DNA from: Ulvibacterium sp965228935 | GTDB taxonomy: Bacteria > Bacteroidota > Bacteroidia > Flavobacteriales > Flavobacteriaceae | Length of the DNA: 64,000 bases | Assembly (NCBI RefSeq): GCF_965228935.1 | Contig: NZ_OZ245846.1 | Span: forward strand, 2,852,001-2,916,000 | Direction of reading: 5' to 3' | Shown: in pieces, positions 45,826 through 54,585 of the stretch | How positions within the stretch are numbered: the stretch's first letter is position 1 | How the letters are laid out: each line of letters begins with the position of its first letter | Notes under the pieces: generated by a model | Seen by the model: the letters and a program-made list of their open reading frames with translations, nothing else | Database searches by the model: none | Told to the model about the DNA's origin: nothing | Program-made: the position numbers and the translations under genes

Positions 45826-46676
45826 TATAGGGAATTTAATACGGCAAAATCGATGTTTTCGGATTCGGCATCTATAAAGGGGTGGGACGCACCGGAAGGA
45901 ACGAATATGGAGACCTGTCTTATATATTCGTAACAAAGCGCATAAACATCGTCATCCTCCTCTATAGCACCAAAGAGCCTTAAGGTAACGGATTCTGTAT
46001 CCAGGTTCAGTTGTTCCATTGTAAAGAGGAGATAATACAGAAAATCCTCCTTGGTATCGAACGAAAAGCTATTGTACAGTAACAATCTTTTTTGGGAGAT
46101 AACTACGATATCCATAATTTTTTCGGACACATGGACATAGCAAACCGGACTTTTTCCGTTGGTATGATTTTTTAATAAAGATTCGATCAATACCGTACCG
46201 ACATGTTTAAAAATGAATTCACCAAAAAGCTCATAAACGTAATTGTTGATATTTACGAAGGGTACATAGACATTGACCATATCATAGCTAGTAATTTCGT
46301 CAAAAACGATATGGTCGCTCGCCAATATTTTGGTGTTGAACTTTATGTAGTTGGGTAGCTCTTCTGGGTTGAACAGCGGTTTTGGAACCAAACCGAATAA
46401 ATTGTTCTGATGAATGACGATTACTTCGGAAAACTCTTTTTGGGAAATGGAATGCTTTTTAAAAAGATCTTTTATTTCCTTTAGCAATTGATAAGGCGTA
46501 AGCGATGTATTAAAAGTTTTCTTTTCCGATAGCAATACGGCACTTTTTATCGTGTCCAGAACACAAAAAGAAAGTCCATTCAAACTAACTTGAATGGACA
46601 GTTTCAAAAAATCTTGAGAGATTCCCTTGGGATTATTGTTCACCTTTTTTATCGTAAATAGGAGGCCAGTTACCAC
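45825..46676 (-). CDS. DUF3822 family protein
   Basis: A 283-residue protein of the Bacteroidota-specific DUF3822 family (LKLSIQVSLNGLSFCVLDT near the N-terminus, then an ASKHA-like actin-type fold in DHIVFDEITSYDMVNVYVPF and VCYVHVSEKIMDIVV). Function is unknown. It is always found next to rsmD in flavobacteria, and here the two genes overlap by one base. An alternative GTG start lies at 46643 (VNNNPKGISQ); the ATG at 46676 would overlap the upstream gene by 44 nt. Confidence 0.85.
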   Translation of the reverse strand: MVTGLLFTIKKVNNNPKGISQDFLKLSIQVSLNGLSFCVLDTIKSAVLLSEKKTFNTSLTPYQLLKEIKDLFKKHSISQKEFSEVIVIHQNNLFGLVPKPLFNPEELPNYIKFNTKILASDHIVFDEITSYDMVNVYVPFVNINNYVYELFGEFIFKHVGTVLIESLLKNHTNGKSPVCYVHVSEKIMDIVVISQKRLLLYNSFSFDTKEDFLYYLLFTMEQLNLDTESVTLRLFGAIEEDDDVYALCYEYIRQVSIFVPSGASHPFIDAESENIDFAVLNSL

Positions 46677-47283
46677 TTGTGCTTACTTCCTCCAAAGAAC
46701 CTACTTTAATAACGTTTCCATTCACCTCATCCACTCCAATTTCTGCGTTTTCCTTGGACAATAAGTCCTTGGGCTGATCATATAGAATAACGCTTTTCTC
46801 CACTTTTGCTTCGAAAACAGGAGCTTTATAGCCACTTTTTTCAATGATATCCGCTTTCATTTCAAACTTTTCGCCACCAGGAGCCCCTGGAACGTTCATC
46901 ATGCTTTTGTATCGATCATCCGCTTTGAATAAGGAATCCTTTACAGATACAAAACCGAGTGTATCGATAATTTTCACTTCTTTTAACAAGTCTATTTGAT
47001 ATATTTTGTCAAACTCCATATACGATGAATCCCTTTGTTGGGTAATAACATACCTTCCAGTGTCCACAAAAGTGACGAGACTGTTAAAATCCTTGGCGTA
47101 TTTACCGTTGACCGTTTTATAGGCTTCCTGGGAATTGCGGATGTCCTTTAGGTTGGAAACAACCTTCGCAAAACGCTCTACCTTCACCTTGTTAAACTCT
47201 ATCGGGCCGGTAACGGACTTATAAATAAGATACCCAAGTCCTATGCAAGCTATCCAAAGTACAATTTGTATTATGGTCTTCAT
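46633..47283 (-). CDS. Conserved hypothetical protein with N-terminal membrane anchor
   Basis: A 216-residue protein. An N-terminal helix (IIQIVLWIACIGLGYLIYKS) anchors a soluble domain, probably outside the cytoplasm, that includes KVVSNLKDIRNSQEAYKTVN and a possible mixed alpha/beta region. The N-terminal layout is reminiscent of pseudopilin-like proteins but lacks the prepilin site. No function can be named. It is first in an operon with DUF3822 and rsmD. Confidence 0.7.
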   Translation of the reverse strand: MKTIIQIVLWIACIGLGYLIYKSVTGPIEFNKVKVERFAKVVSNLKDIRNSQEAYKTVNGKYAKDFNSLVTFVDTGRYVITQQRDSSYMEFDKIYQIDLLKEVKIIDTLGFVSVKDSLFKADDRYKSMMNVPGAPGGEKFEMKADIIEKSGYKAPVFEAKVEKSVILYDQPKDLLSKENAEIGVDEVNGNVIKVGSLEEVSTSGNWPPIYDKKGEQ

Positions 47284-47316
47284 TTCGTATGTGTTTATTA
47301 AATTTAGTGGTTAACA

Positions 47317-47324
47317 CAAATCTA
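47317..47324 (-). promoter_or_regulatory. -7 box of the 46633-47283 operon
   Basis: On the minus strand TAGATTTG, an exact match, 33 nt before the ATG at 47283. Confidence 0.45.
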
Positions 47325-47529
47325 CAATTTTTTTGCAAACTGCCTAATTTTTTGTGTTTGGATTTCGCCTTGTATTTTATCAGTTTAATCGCGAGGAACT
47401 ACGTTGTTTTATGGGGTCAAAGGACAGATGCCCATAAACGGTCGGCGTAGGGAATGCGACATTGTAAATATGAAAAGACCTTATAAACTTGTTTTGTGCT
47501 TTGCAAGGGGTTTACAAAGAAATCCTCTC

Positions 47530-47537
47530 TATCTTTG
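47530..47537 (+). promoter_or_regulatory. -7 box of the RecD-like helicase gene
   Basis: TATCTTTG, an exact match, ends seven bases before ATG 47545. A transcript from it would have almost no leader. Confidence 0.45.
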
Positions 47538-47544
47538 AAAATCT

Positions 47545-48984
47545 ATGAAACGTCTTTCAAGTGCGTCTTTTTATACTATCCTAAAGGAGAAATTTCCCCA
47601 TGAACCCACCTTGGGGCAGTCTGTTGTTCTGCAAAAAATCGCAAGTTATCTTTTATCCGAAGGGAAGGAAAATGTGTTTCTTTTAAAAGGATTTGCAGGT
47701 ACCGGAAAGACCACTATTATTGGTACCTTGGTCAATTGTTTGTGGAAGACGACCATGAAGTCCGTGCTCATGGCACCAACGGGGAGGGCAGCGAAAGTGA
47801 TGTCCAATTACTCCGATACACGGGCTTTTACGATACATAAAAAGATTTATTTCCCAAAAAAGCAGAGCGGGGGTGGTATCCAATTTGTATTGGCGCCCAA
47901 TAAACATAGAAATACGGTCTTTATTGTGGATGAGGCCTCCATGATACCGGATGCCCCAACAGATTCCAAACTTTTTGAAAACGGTTCCCTGTTGGACGAT
48001 TTATTGATGTTCGTCTATTCCGGCCACAATTGCAAATTGATTTTGATCGGGGATACTGCACAGTTGCCCCCGGTACATTTGGACATAAGTCCGGCCTTGG
48101 ACGAGGATAAGCTATCCCTGAATTACAATAAGGAAATAGTTAAGGTTGAATTGGATGAGGTGGTACGCCAAGCAGAGAATTCAGGTATTTTGGTCAATGC
48201 CACTAGGTTGCGCGAGCAGCTCCAAGGCAGCTTTTTTGATGCATTTCAATTTAATGTGGATCCATTCAGGGACATTCAAAGATTGGTGGACGGCCATGAA
48301 ATCCAAGAGGCCATAGATACATCCTATTCGAGGAATGGGAAAGAAGAGACCACTTTCATCGTTCGCTCAAATAAAAGAGCAAATCTGTACAATGAAAATA
48401 TTCGGAGCCGGATTTTGTTTCTTGAGAATGAATTGGCCGTTGGGGATTATATGATGGTGGTAAAGAACAACTATTTTTGGTTGAAGCCCAATTCCGCCGC
48501 CGGATTTATTGCAAATGGCGATATTATTGAGATCCTTGAGATTTTTGCCCTCAAGGAAATCTATGGTTTTAGATTTGCCGAGGTAAAGGTAAGAATGGTG
48601 GATTATCCCGATCAAAAACCATTTGAGACGGTACTTCTCTTAGATACCATACAAGCTACTACGCCTTCCTTATCCTATGAGGACGGCAACAACCTATATC
48701 AGGAGGTTAGCAAGGATTATATGCACGAAAAGTCCAAATACAAAAGGTTTTTGGGGGTCAAGAATAATAGGTATTTCAATGCCTTACAAGTAAAGTTCTC
48801 CTACGCCATAACCTGTCATAAATCACAAGGAGGGCAATGGGATACTGTTTTTGTGGAACAGCCTTATTTGCCCAACGGGGTGGATAAAGAGTATCTCCGC
48901 TGGCTATATACGGCTATGACCCGTGCCAAAAGGCAGTTGTATCTTATCGGCTTTCGGGACAATTTTTTTGTTGGGAATGAATAG
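47545..48984 (+). CDS. RecD-like superfamily I DNA helicase
   Basis: A 479-residue helicase. Walker A is GFAGTGKTTIIGTL, motif II is VFIVDEASMIPD, and motif VI lies in YAITCHKSQGGQWDTVFVE near the C-terminus (UvrD_C_2), followed by RWLYTAMTRAKRQLYLIG. This is the compact form close to the helicase core of RecD2. It probably unwinds DNA 5'-3' in repair. No RecB or RecC is near. Confidence 0.88.
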   Translation: MKRLSSASFYTILKEKFPHEPTLGQSVVLQKIASYLLSEGKENVFLLKGFAGTGKTTIIGTLVNCLWKTTMKSVLMAPTGRAAKVMSNYSDTRAFTIHKKIYFPKKQSGGGIQFVLAPNKHRNTVFIVDEASMIPDAPTDSKLFENGSLLDDLLMFVYSGHNCKLILIGDTAQLPPVHLDISPALDEDKLSLNYNKEIVKVELDEVVRQAENSGILVNATRLREQLQGSFFDAFQFNVDPFRDIQRLVDGHEIQEAIDTSYSRNGKEETTFIVRSNKRANLYNENIRSRILFLENELAVGDYMMVVKNNYFWLKPNSAAGFIANGDIIEILEIFALKEIYGFRFAEVKVRMVDYPDQKPFETVLLLDTIQATTPSLSYEDGNNLYQEVSKDYMHEKSKYKRFLGVKNNRYFNALQVKFSYAITCHKSQGGQWDTVFVEQPYLPNGVDKEYLRWLYTAMTRAKRQLYLIGFRDNFFVGNE

Positions 48985-49037
48985 GTTAAATTCGTGCAAC
49001 TAAAGGGAGCAATTAAACCAAAGTTCCATAAAAGGGA

Positions 49038-49607
49038 ATGACCTCGGATACCATTATTAGTATATTTTTGGGTATAGGCCTCGCCGCCTCTGTGGGCTTT
49101 CGGGTTTTTTTACCCTTATTTGCCCTTAGTTTGGCTTCTTATTTCAATATTTGGGAGCTTAATGAAAATTGGGTATGGGTGGGCAGTCTTACTGCCGTAG
49201 TTACCCTGGGGGTGGCAACCGTAGTGGAGATTTTTGCCTATTTCATTCCTTGGGTGGACAACATATTGGACAGTATGGCCATACCCTTGGCAGCTATAGC
49301 GGGCACGGCGGTCATGGTATCTACCATTGCGGATTTGGATCCTGTGGTGGCTTGGTCATTGGCCATTATAGCCGGAGGAGGTACAGCTACTGCAATTAAG
49401 GGGGCCGGCGCTACAAGTCGGCTGGCTTCAACAGCATCAACGGGAGGTCTGGCAAACCCTATAGTATCCACTGTAGAAACGGGAACCGCTCTTGTTGTGT
49501 CAACAGCTTCCATCTTTGCACCGATAGTAGCGGCCATTCTGGTCATCATAATTTTGATTATCGTATTCAGGATATATAGAAAATTAAGGCCCAGGCCCAA
49601 AACATGA
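49038..49607 (+). CDS. DUF4126 membrane protein
   Basis: A 189-residue protein with about five hydrophobic helices. LGIGLAASVGFRVFLPLFAL at the N-terminus, then PWVDNILDSMAIPLAAIAG, GGGTATAIKGAGATSRLAST and a C-terminal helix with a basic tail (YRKLRPRPKT) are characteristic of DUF4126. The function is unknown. It ends 26 nt before kdsB. Confidence 0.87.
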   Translation: MTSDTIISIFLGIGLAASVGFRVFLPLFALSLASYFNIWELNENWVWVGSLTAVVTLGVATVVEIFAYFIPWVDNILDSMAIPLAAIAGTAVMVSTIADLDPVVAWSLAIIAGGGTATAIKGAGATSRLASTASTGGLANPIVSTVETGTALVVSTASIFAPIVAAILVIIILIIVFRIYRKLRPRPKT

Positions 49608-49633
49608 AATAGACCAACCAAAACAAAAAGAAG

Positions 49634-50362
49634 GTGAAAATAATTGCCATGATACCTGCGCGCTATGCGGCATCGAGATTTCCTGCAAAATTGATGCAAG
49701 ACCTTATGGGTAAACCTGTAATCCTGAGGACTTACGAAGCGGCAACGAAAACCCGGCTTTTTGATGCCGTTTATGTAGTTACCGATAGCACGCTTATTTT
49801 TGATACCATTTCCAACGCAGGGGGAAAGGCGATCATGAGTTTTAAGGAACATGATTGTGGAAGTGATCGTATTGCTGAGGCGGTTCAGGATATGGATGTT
49901 GATATTATTGTAAATGTTCAAGGGGACGAGCCTTTTATCGATAGGGAAAGTTTGGCAGGAGTACTCGATGTATTTCGAGGTGATGTAAACAAGGAGATCG
50001 ATTTGGCCTCCCTAATGGTTCGGATTCGGGATAAGGAAGAGATCAATAATCCCAATACGGTAAAAGTAATCGTGGATCATCATAATTTCGCCTTATATTT
50101 TTCACGATCTCCCATTCCGTACCCTAGGTCACAGGAAGTTGACCCACCTTATTTTAAGCATAAGGGCATTTACGCTTTTCGAAAAAGGGCCTTGATGGAT
50201 TTTCAACGCCTACCCATGCTTCCCCTGGAAGCTTCTGAAAAAATTGAGGCCATTCGCTATTTGGAATATGGGAAAAAAATAAAAATGGTCGAAACCACCA
50301 TAAGTGGAATAGAAATTGATACACCTGAAGATTTAAAACGGGCGCAAGAAGAATGGAAATAG
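49634..50362 (+). CDS. kdsB: CMP-Kdo synthetase (3-deoxy-manno-octulosonate cytidylyltransferase)
   Basis: A 242-residue nucleotidyltransferase. IAMIPARYAASRFPAKLM binds CTP, and EHDCGSDRIAEAVQD, NVQGDEPFID and IRYLEYGKKIKMVET complete the family pattern. It activates Kdo as CMP-Kdo for lipid A core assembly. The start codon is GTG. The neighbouring KdnB-like dehydrogenase raises the chance that the true sugar is 8-amino-Kdo. Ten bases overlap with the HAD gene. Confidence 0.94.
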   Translation: MKIIAMIPARYAASRFPAKLMQDLMGKPVILRTYEAATKTRLFDAVYVVTDSTLIFDTISNAGGKAIMSFKEHDCGSDRIAEAVQDMDVDIIVNVQGDEPFIDRESLAGVLDVFRGDVNKEIDLASLMVRIRDKEEINNPNTVKVIVDHHNFALYFSRSPIPYPRSQEVDPPYFKHKGIYAFRKRALMDFQRLPMLPLEASEKIEAIRYLEYGKKIKMVETTISGIEIDTPEDLKRAQEEWK

Positions 50363-51051
50363 ATTACAGCTGCATCAAGGTTATCGGTTTTGACGCGGAT
50401 GACACACTTTGGGTAAATGAAACCTATTTTAGGGAAACCGAGGAAAAGTTTGCCGATTTATTGGAAGGTTACGAGACCAAGAATAAAATAGACCAGGAAC
50501 TCTTCAAAATGGAGATGAAAAACCTTGAATTATACGGATATGGAATCAAAGGGTTTATGCTTTCCATGATAGAATCCGCGATGGAAATATCAAATAATCA
50601 AGTTTCCCAAGCAACGATATCGGAAATATTGAATCTTGGTAAAAAGATGATTGCACATCCCGTGGAACTGTTGGATGGCGTGAAGGAAGTATTACAACAA
50701 TTAAACGGAAAGTATAGGCTTATTGTTTTGACCAAGGGCGATCTTTTGGATCAAGAACGTAAATTGGAACGATCAAGCTTGTCGAACTATTTCCACCATG
50801 TTGAGGTTCTGAGCGATAAGAAAGAAGAAAACTATCTAAATTTGCTGGATCATTTGAAGATTGACGTCCATGAATTTTTGATGATAGGAAATTCCTTAAA
50901 ATCCGATATTTTGCCAATTATCAATATTGGTGCGCAGGCCGTACATATTCCTTTTCATACAACATGGCAGCATGAGGAAGTATCGGTAGAAGAGGGGGAG
51001 TATACCTATCTGAAGATTAATAAATTGACGGATATTTTGAAGTATTTGTAA
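50353..51051 (+). CDS. HAD-superfamily hydrolase
   Basis: A 232-residue HAD phosphatase. Motif I is GFDADDTLW with the nucleophile Asp, motif II is LIVLTKGD, the motif III Lys lies near SDKKEEN, and motif IV is FLMIGNSLKSDILP. The fold suggests a small-molecule phosphatase. It overlaps kdsB by 10 nt and precedes the dehydrogenase by 8 nt; Kdo-8-phosphate phosphatase (KdsC) is one thought, but its sequence resembles the YjjG-like group more, so the substrate remains open. Confidence 0.85.
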   Translation: MEIDYSCIKVIGFDADDTLWVNETYFRETEEKFADLLEGYETKNKIDQELFKMEMKNLELYGYGIKGFMLSMIESAMEISNNQVSQATISEILNLGKKMIAHPVELLDGVKEVLQQLNGKYRLIVLTKGDLLDQERKLERSSLSNYFHHVEVLSDKKEENYLNLLDHLKIDVHEFLMIGNSLKSDILPIINIGAQAVHIPFHTTWQHEEVSVEEGEYTYLKINKLTDILKYL

Positions 51052-51059
51052 ATCGTACT

Positions 51060-52187
51060 ATGGAGATTAAAAAAGACATTGGCCTAAAAGATTCCCTTAC
51101 CATCAAAGAAAAGCGTTACAGAAACTTTCCTATGGTGCCCAGGGTAATATTTGGGCGTGGATGTTTTGATCAGTTGGGGGAAATACTGATGCCAAAGCGA
51201 AGGCATTCCGAAGCTCCGTTCATTTTTTTGGTCGATGATGTTTTTGAAGGCACGTCCTTTGTGGATCGTATCCCCTTAATTTTTAATGATCTGGTCGTTT
51301 TTGTTTCCGCCGAAGAAGAACCCAAGACGGTTCAAGTTGATGCTTTGGTCGGGAGGATAAAGACGGAATTTAACGAGCTTCCATCCGGAATTGTCGGGAT
51401 TGGCGGCGGTACACTGTTGGATTTGGCCAAAGCTGTGGCCATTTGCTTGACGAATAAGGGTAGTTCTTGCGATTATCAAGGATGGGATTTGGTGGTAAAA
51501 CCTTCGGTTTATCACGTAGGTATTCCAACGATAAGTGGTACGGGAGCCGAGGTTTCCAGGACCACAGTTCTATTGGGGCCGGAAAAAAAGCTGGGAATAA
51601 ATTCAGACCATACCACTTTTGATCAAGTAGTCCTAGATCCCGATTTGACCAAGGGTGTTTCCAAAGAACAATGGTTCTATACGGGAATGGACTGTTTTAT
51701 CCATTGTATAGAATCACTTAACGGAACCTATTTAAATGCTTTTAGTCAAAGTTATGGCGAAAAGGCTTTGGAGCTTTGCAAGGAGGTATATTTAGGGGAG
51801 TTGTCTCCTTCGGAATCCAGGGATAAATTGATGATGGCCTCATGGCATGGGGGCATGAGCATAGCCTATTCCCAAGTAGGAGTGGCACATGCCATGAGTT
51901 ATGGACTGTCCTACTTGCTAGGTGTAAAACACGGTATTGGAAATTGTATAGTATTTCGGCATTTGGAGGAGTTTTACCCAGATGGGGTAGCACTTTTTAA
52001 TCAAATGATGCGAAAACAAAAGGTTCATCTACCATCAGGTATTTGTTCCGACCTTACGGATTGCGACTACGAAACTATGATAAGCGTTTCCCTTGGTATG
52101 GAGCCCTTGTGGGAGAATGCCTTGGGTAAGGATTGGCGCAATATCGCCACTCGGGAAAAATTGAAATCCATTTATAGCAGAATATAA
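51060..52187 (+). CDS. Iron-containing alcohol dehydrogenase family protein, KdnB-like
   Basis: A 375-residue group III (iron-type) dehydrogenase. GIGGGTLLDLAKAVAI binds NAD, PTISGTGAEVSRTTV is a family segment, and the metal ligands are in TGMDCFIHCIES and VAHAMSYGLSYLLGVKHGIG. In Shewanella the relative KdnB oxidises Kdo at C-8 for 8-amino-Kdo synthesis, beside kdnA and kdsB. Its place directly after kdsB and HAD supports the same role, but the partner aminotransferase KdnA is not in the window. Other alcohol substrates are possible. Confidence 0.75.
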   Translation: MEIKKDIGLKDSLTIKEKRYRNFPMVPRVIFGRGCFDQLGEILMPKRRHSEAPFIFLVDDVFEGTSFVDRIPLIFNDLVVFVSAEEEPKTVQVDALVGRIKTEFNELPSGIVGIGGGTLLDLAKAVAICLTNKGSSCDYQGWDLVVKPSVYHVGIPTISGTGAEVSRTTVLLGPEKKLGINSDHTTFDQVVLDPDLTKGVSKEQWFYTGMDCFIHCIESLNGTYLNAFSQSYGEKALELCKEVYLGELSPSESRDKLMMASWHGGMSIAYSQVGVAHAMSYGLSYLLGVKHGIGNCIVFRHLEEFYPDGVALFNQMMRKQKVHLPSGICSDLTDCDYETMISVSLGMEPLWENALGKDWRNIATREKLKSIYSRI

Positions 52188-52304
52188 TTTGGATAATAAG
52201 GTAATTGAACGATAGGACAAAGAGTACTTCATTCATCCTCGAGCTTTTCAATTCGAATCATCAAAACAATGTGGTCCTAATCTTATGCATGGGCAAATTG
52301 ATAA

Positions 52305-52844
52305 ATGCATACACTGGCAAAATTTATTTACTTTAAGATTTTGGGATGGAAATTGATAGGTTCATTTCCGGAGTTGAACAAATCTATCATTATTGTGGTT
52401 CCCCATACAAGTTGGGTAGATTTTTTTCTTGGACTTTTGGTTCGTAGGGTATTGGATGAGGAAGTTAATTTTATCGCCAAAAAAAATCTGTTTGCACCTC
52501 CCTTGGGCTGGTATTTAAGGTGGATGGGCGGTGCACCCATAGATCGTGACCATAGCAACGATACGGTAAGCGCTATTTCCAAAATCTTTACGGAACGCAA
52601 AAAGTTTAGATTGGCACTTTCTCCCGAAGGTACACGAAGGAAGGTTACCCGATGGAAAACGGGGTTTTACTATATTGCCAAAGGAGCCCAGGTGCCCATC
52701 ATTATGGTAGCTTTTGATTACGGTCGTAAACAGGTGAAAATTTCAGGCCCCCAATATCCGTCGGACAATAAAGAAACGGACTTTGAAACGTATCAAAGGT
52801 TTTTTAATGGCGTAAAGGGCAAAGTGGCCGAATATAGTTTTTAA
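52305..52844 (+). CDS. Lysophospholipid acyltransferase (PlsC-like, short form)
   Basis: A 179-residue acyltransferase. The catalytic PHTSWVDFFLG (HX4D) and SPEGTRRKVTRWKTG are clear; GGAPIDRDHSND lies between. The short length matches the small 1-acyl-glycerol-3-phosphate acyltransferase-like proteins of Bacteroidota. It may acylate a lipid A or phospholipid precursor; it lies 117 nt after the KdnB-like gene. It overlaps the convergent hypothetical gene by four bases. Confidence 0.85.
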   Translation: MHTLAKFIYFKILGWKLIGSFPELNKSIIIVVPHTSWVDFFLGLLVRRVLDEEVNFIAKKNLFAPPLGWYLRWMGGAPIDRDHSNDTVSAISKIFTERKKFRLALSPEGTRRKVTRWKTGFYYIAKGAQVPIIMVAFDYGRKQVKISGPQYPSDNKETDFETYQRFFNGVKGKVAEYSF

Positions 52845-53344
52845 TCCCTTTTGATCAATTTCTTTGGTCTGGACTCGTCTTTTTTATTCGAATTGCCTGG
52901 GAAAACAAGATTGGTACTGGAGTAGGTGGTGCCAAAGGTAACATTTGCCAAATAAACCTGGTCAATGGCGTCCAATACTTGATGGTCGGAAAGTTCACGA
53001 AGTGGATGGGTAAAGACTGACCAGATAATTTCATCGCTTAGTGCATACTTCACATCCAAGGCGGAATGAAAATTGGCGACCAAGGCATTCAATAACTGTT
53101 CTTCCTCTATTTCCGAACGCTGGATTATCGGTGAAATAATTCGCATACGGTTGGCATTTTCATCGTAAATCGTAAAGAGAAATGCATCCTTATAAACAAA
53201 CCTAAAGGAATTACCGTTAATTTCGAAGGTATCCGTTACCGATTCAATAAGCTCTCCCAATTTTTGGGGATCCATTTCCTGTGCCTTACCCGTAGAGGTA
53301 CTGAACAAAAAAAATAAAATACCAAGGAGGAAAAGATTACGCAT
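52841..53344 (-). CDS. Exported hypothetical protein
   Basis: A 167-residue protein with signal peptide RNLFLLGILFFLFSTSTGKA cut near AQE. The mature domain (DTFEINGNSFRFVYKDAFLF, IIQRSEIEEEQLLNALVANF) has alternating beta and alpha elements resembling a YbjN or chaperone-like fold, though this is a weak resemblance. The C-terminus is Lys/Arg-rich. A -7 box lies upstream. Function unknown. Confidence 0.65.
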   Translation of the reverse strand: MRNLFLLGILFFLFSTSTGKAQEMDPQKLGELIESVTDTFEINGNSFRFVYKDAFLFTIYDENANRMRIISPIIQRSEIEEEQLLNALVANFHSALDVKYALSDEIIWSVFTHPLRELSDHQVLDAIDQVYLANVTFGTTYSSTNLVFPGNSNKKDESRPKKLIKRD

Positions 53345-53395
53345 AACCCGTTTTATAAATAAGTCGTTGCCCTGGAAGCTTATTTACAAAACGCC

Positions 53396-53403
53396 CAAAA
53401 ATA
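53396..53403 (-). promoter_or_regulatory. -7 box of the 52841-53344 gene
   Basis: On the minus strand TATTTTTG, an exact match, 51 nt before the ATG, between yebC and this gene. Confidence 0.4.
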
Positions 53404-53421
53404 CATCAAATTGTAGATAAG

Positions 53422-54132
53422 CTACTCTTTCATCGTATGGTATACGTTTTGAACGTCATCATCCTCCTCGATTTTTTCCAAAAGCTTTTCCACATCCTCA
53501 GCTTCCTCTTCGGTCAACTCCTTGGTTACCTGGGGAATACGTTCAAACCCTGAAGAAAGAATCTCAATGTCCCTGTTCTCCAGTTCTTTTTGGATCGACC
53601 CAAAACTTTCAAATGGCGCATAAATTAAAATTCCATCATCGTCCACAAAAACTTCCTCGGCACCAAAATCGATCATATCCAACTCCAACTCTTCTGGATC
53701 GATGCCATCTCCATTAATACGAAAATTACAGGTATGATCAAACATAAATTCCACGGATCCGGAAGTGCCTAAGCTACCATCACACTTATTAAAATAACTT
53801 CTTATGTTGGCTACGGTACGGGTATTGTTATCGGTAGCGGTTTCAATGAGGATAGCGATGCCGTGTGGAGCATAACCTTCAAAAAGGACTTCCTTATAAT
53901 CCCCTTGGTCTTTGTCCGACGCCCGTTTAATGGCCCGCTCAATATTATCCTTGGGCATATTGACGGACTTTGCATTCTGGATTACCGCCCGTAATCGGGC
54001 ATTTGAATCGGGATCCGGCCCGCCTTCCTTAACGGCTATGACAATATCCTTACCAATACGGGTAAATGCTTTGGACATAGCGGCCCACCGCTTCATTTTG
54101 CGTGCTTTTCTGAACTCAAAAGCTCTTCCCAT
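53422..54132 (-). CDS. yebC: YebC/PmpR family regulatory protein
   Basis: A 236-residue YebC. It begins GRAFEFRKARKMKRWAAMSK and has the family segments VIQNAKSVNMPKDNIERAIK, FEGYAPHGIAILIETATDNN and GSLGTSGSVEFMF. Members were named as transcription regulators but also assist translation of difficult proline stretches. It has one of the best promoters of the window at 54160-54189. Confidence 0.95.
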   Translation of the reverse strand: MGRAFEFRKARKMKRWAAMSKAFTRIGKDIVIAVKEGGPDPDSNARLRAVIQNAKSVNMPKDNIERAIKRASDKDQGDYKEVLFEGYAPHGIAILIETATDNNTRTVANIRSYFNKCDGSLGTSGSVEFMFDHTCNFRINGDGIDPEELELDMIDFGAEEVFVDDDGILIYAPFESFGSIQKELENRDIEILSSGFERIPQVTKELTEEEAEDVEKLLEKIEEDDDVQNVYHTMKE

Positions 54133-54159
54133 AGCCTATATTTTGTATATGTTAATGGG

Positions 54160-54189
54160 CAAATTTAGCAAAATTAAAACCTGTCGCAA
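54160..54189 (-). promoter_or_regulatory. Promoter of yebC
   Basis: On the minus strand TTG (54189-54187), a 19-nt spacer and TAAATTTG (54167-54160), matching both Bacteroidota elements. Confidence 0.65.
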
Positions 54190-54210
54190 GAACAATTAAG
54201 GATAGTCCTT

Positions 54211-54492
54211 TTACAGAATTATATTCTGTATACTATGGGCAAGTTGAAAATCCTTTTCCGTCACACCTCCGGCATCATGGGTGTTCAACCGTATTTTTAA
54301 GGAGTTGTATACATTGGTCCAATCCGGATGGTGGTTATGTGCCTCACATTCAAAGGCGACATGGGTCATTACGGAAAATGCTTCCCTAAAATCCTTAAAG
54401 GTGAAGTCGGCCTCTATGGCTCCATCCTTGTACTGCCATCTTTCAAATTTCTCCAAACGCTCCGCTATCGTCCGTTCTGATAATTTTTCCAT
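54211..54492 (-). CDS. 4a-hydroxytetrahydrobiopterin dehydratase (pterin carbinolamine dehydratase)
   Basis: A 93-residue PCD/DCoH. The active-site EAHNHHPDWTNVYNSLKI and LNTHDAGGVTEKDFQLA are the family signature. It recycles pterin cofactor after aromatic amino acid hydroxylation. ATG 54513 gives a protein seven residues longer, but that codon sits inside an inverted repeat with a -7-like TACTTTTA at 54522-54515, so I prefer the second ATG at 54492 (MEKLSERT). Confidence 0.9.
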   Translation of the reverse strand: MEKLSERTIAERLEKFERWQYKDGAIEADFTFKDFREAFSVMTHVAFECEAHNHHPDWTNVYNSLKIRLNTHDAGGVTEKDFQLAHSIQNIIL

Positions 54493-54497
54493 CGTGT

Positions 54498-54522
54498 TAC
54501 TTTTAGTATTCATCTAAAAGTA
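54498..54522. repeat. Inverted repeat at the 5' end of the pterin dehydratase gene
   Basis: TACTTTTAG and CTAAAAGTA, 9 bp, separated by 7 nt. The minus-strand right half contains a possible -7 box, so it may be an operator overlapping the promoter. Confidence 0.45.
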
Positions 54523-54585
54523 AAGAATTGTGTCAATGCTTCATGGACCGATACAAGATTTAAACAAAAATTAACGCCGAAGGGT

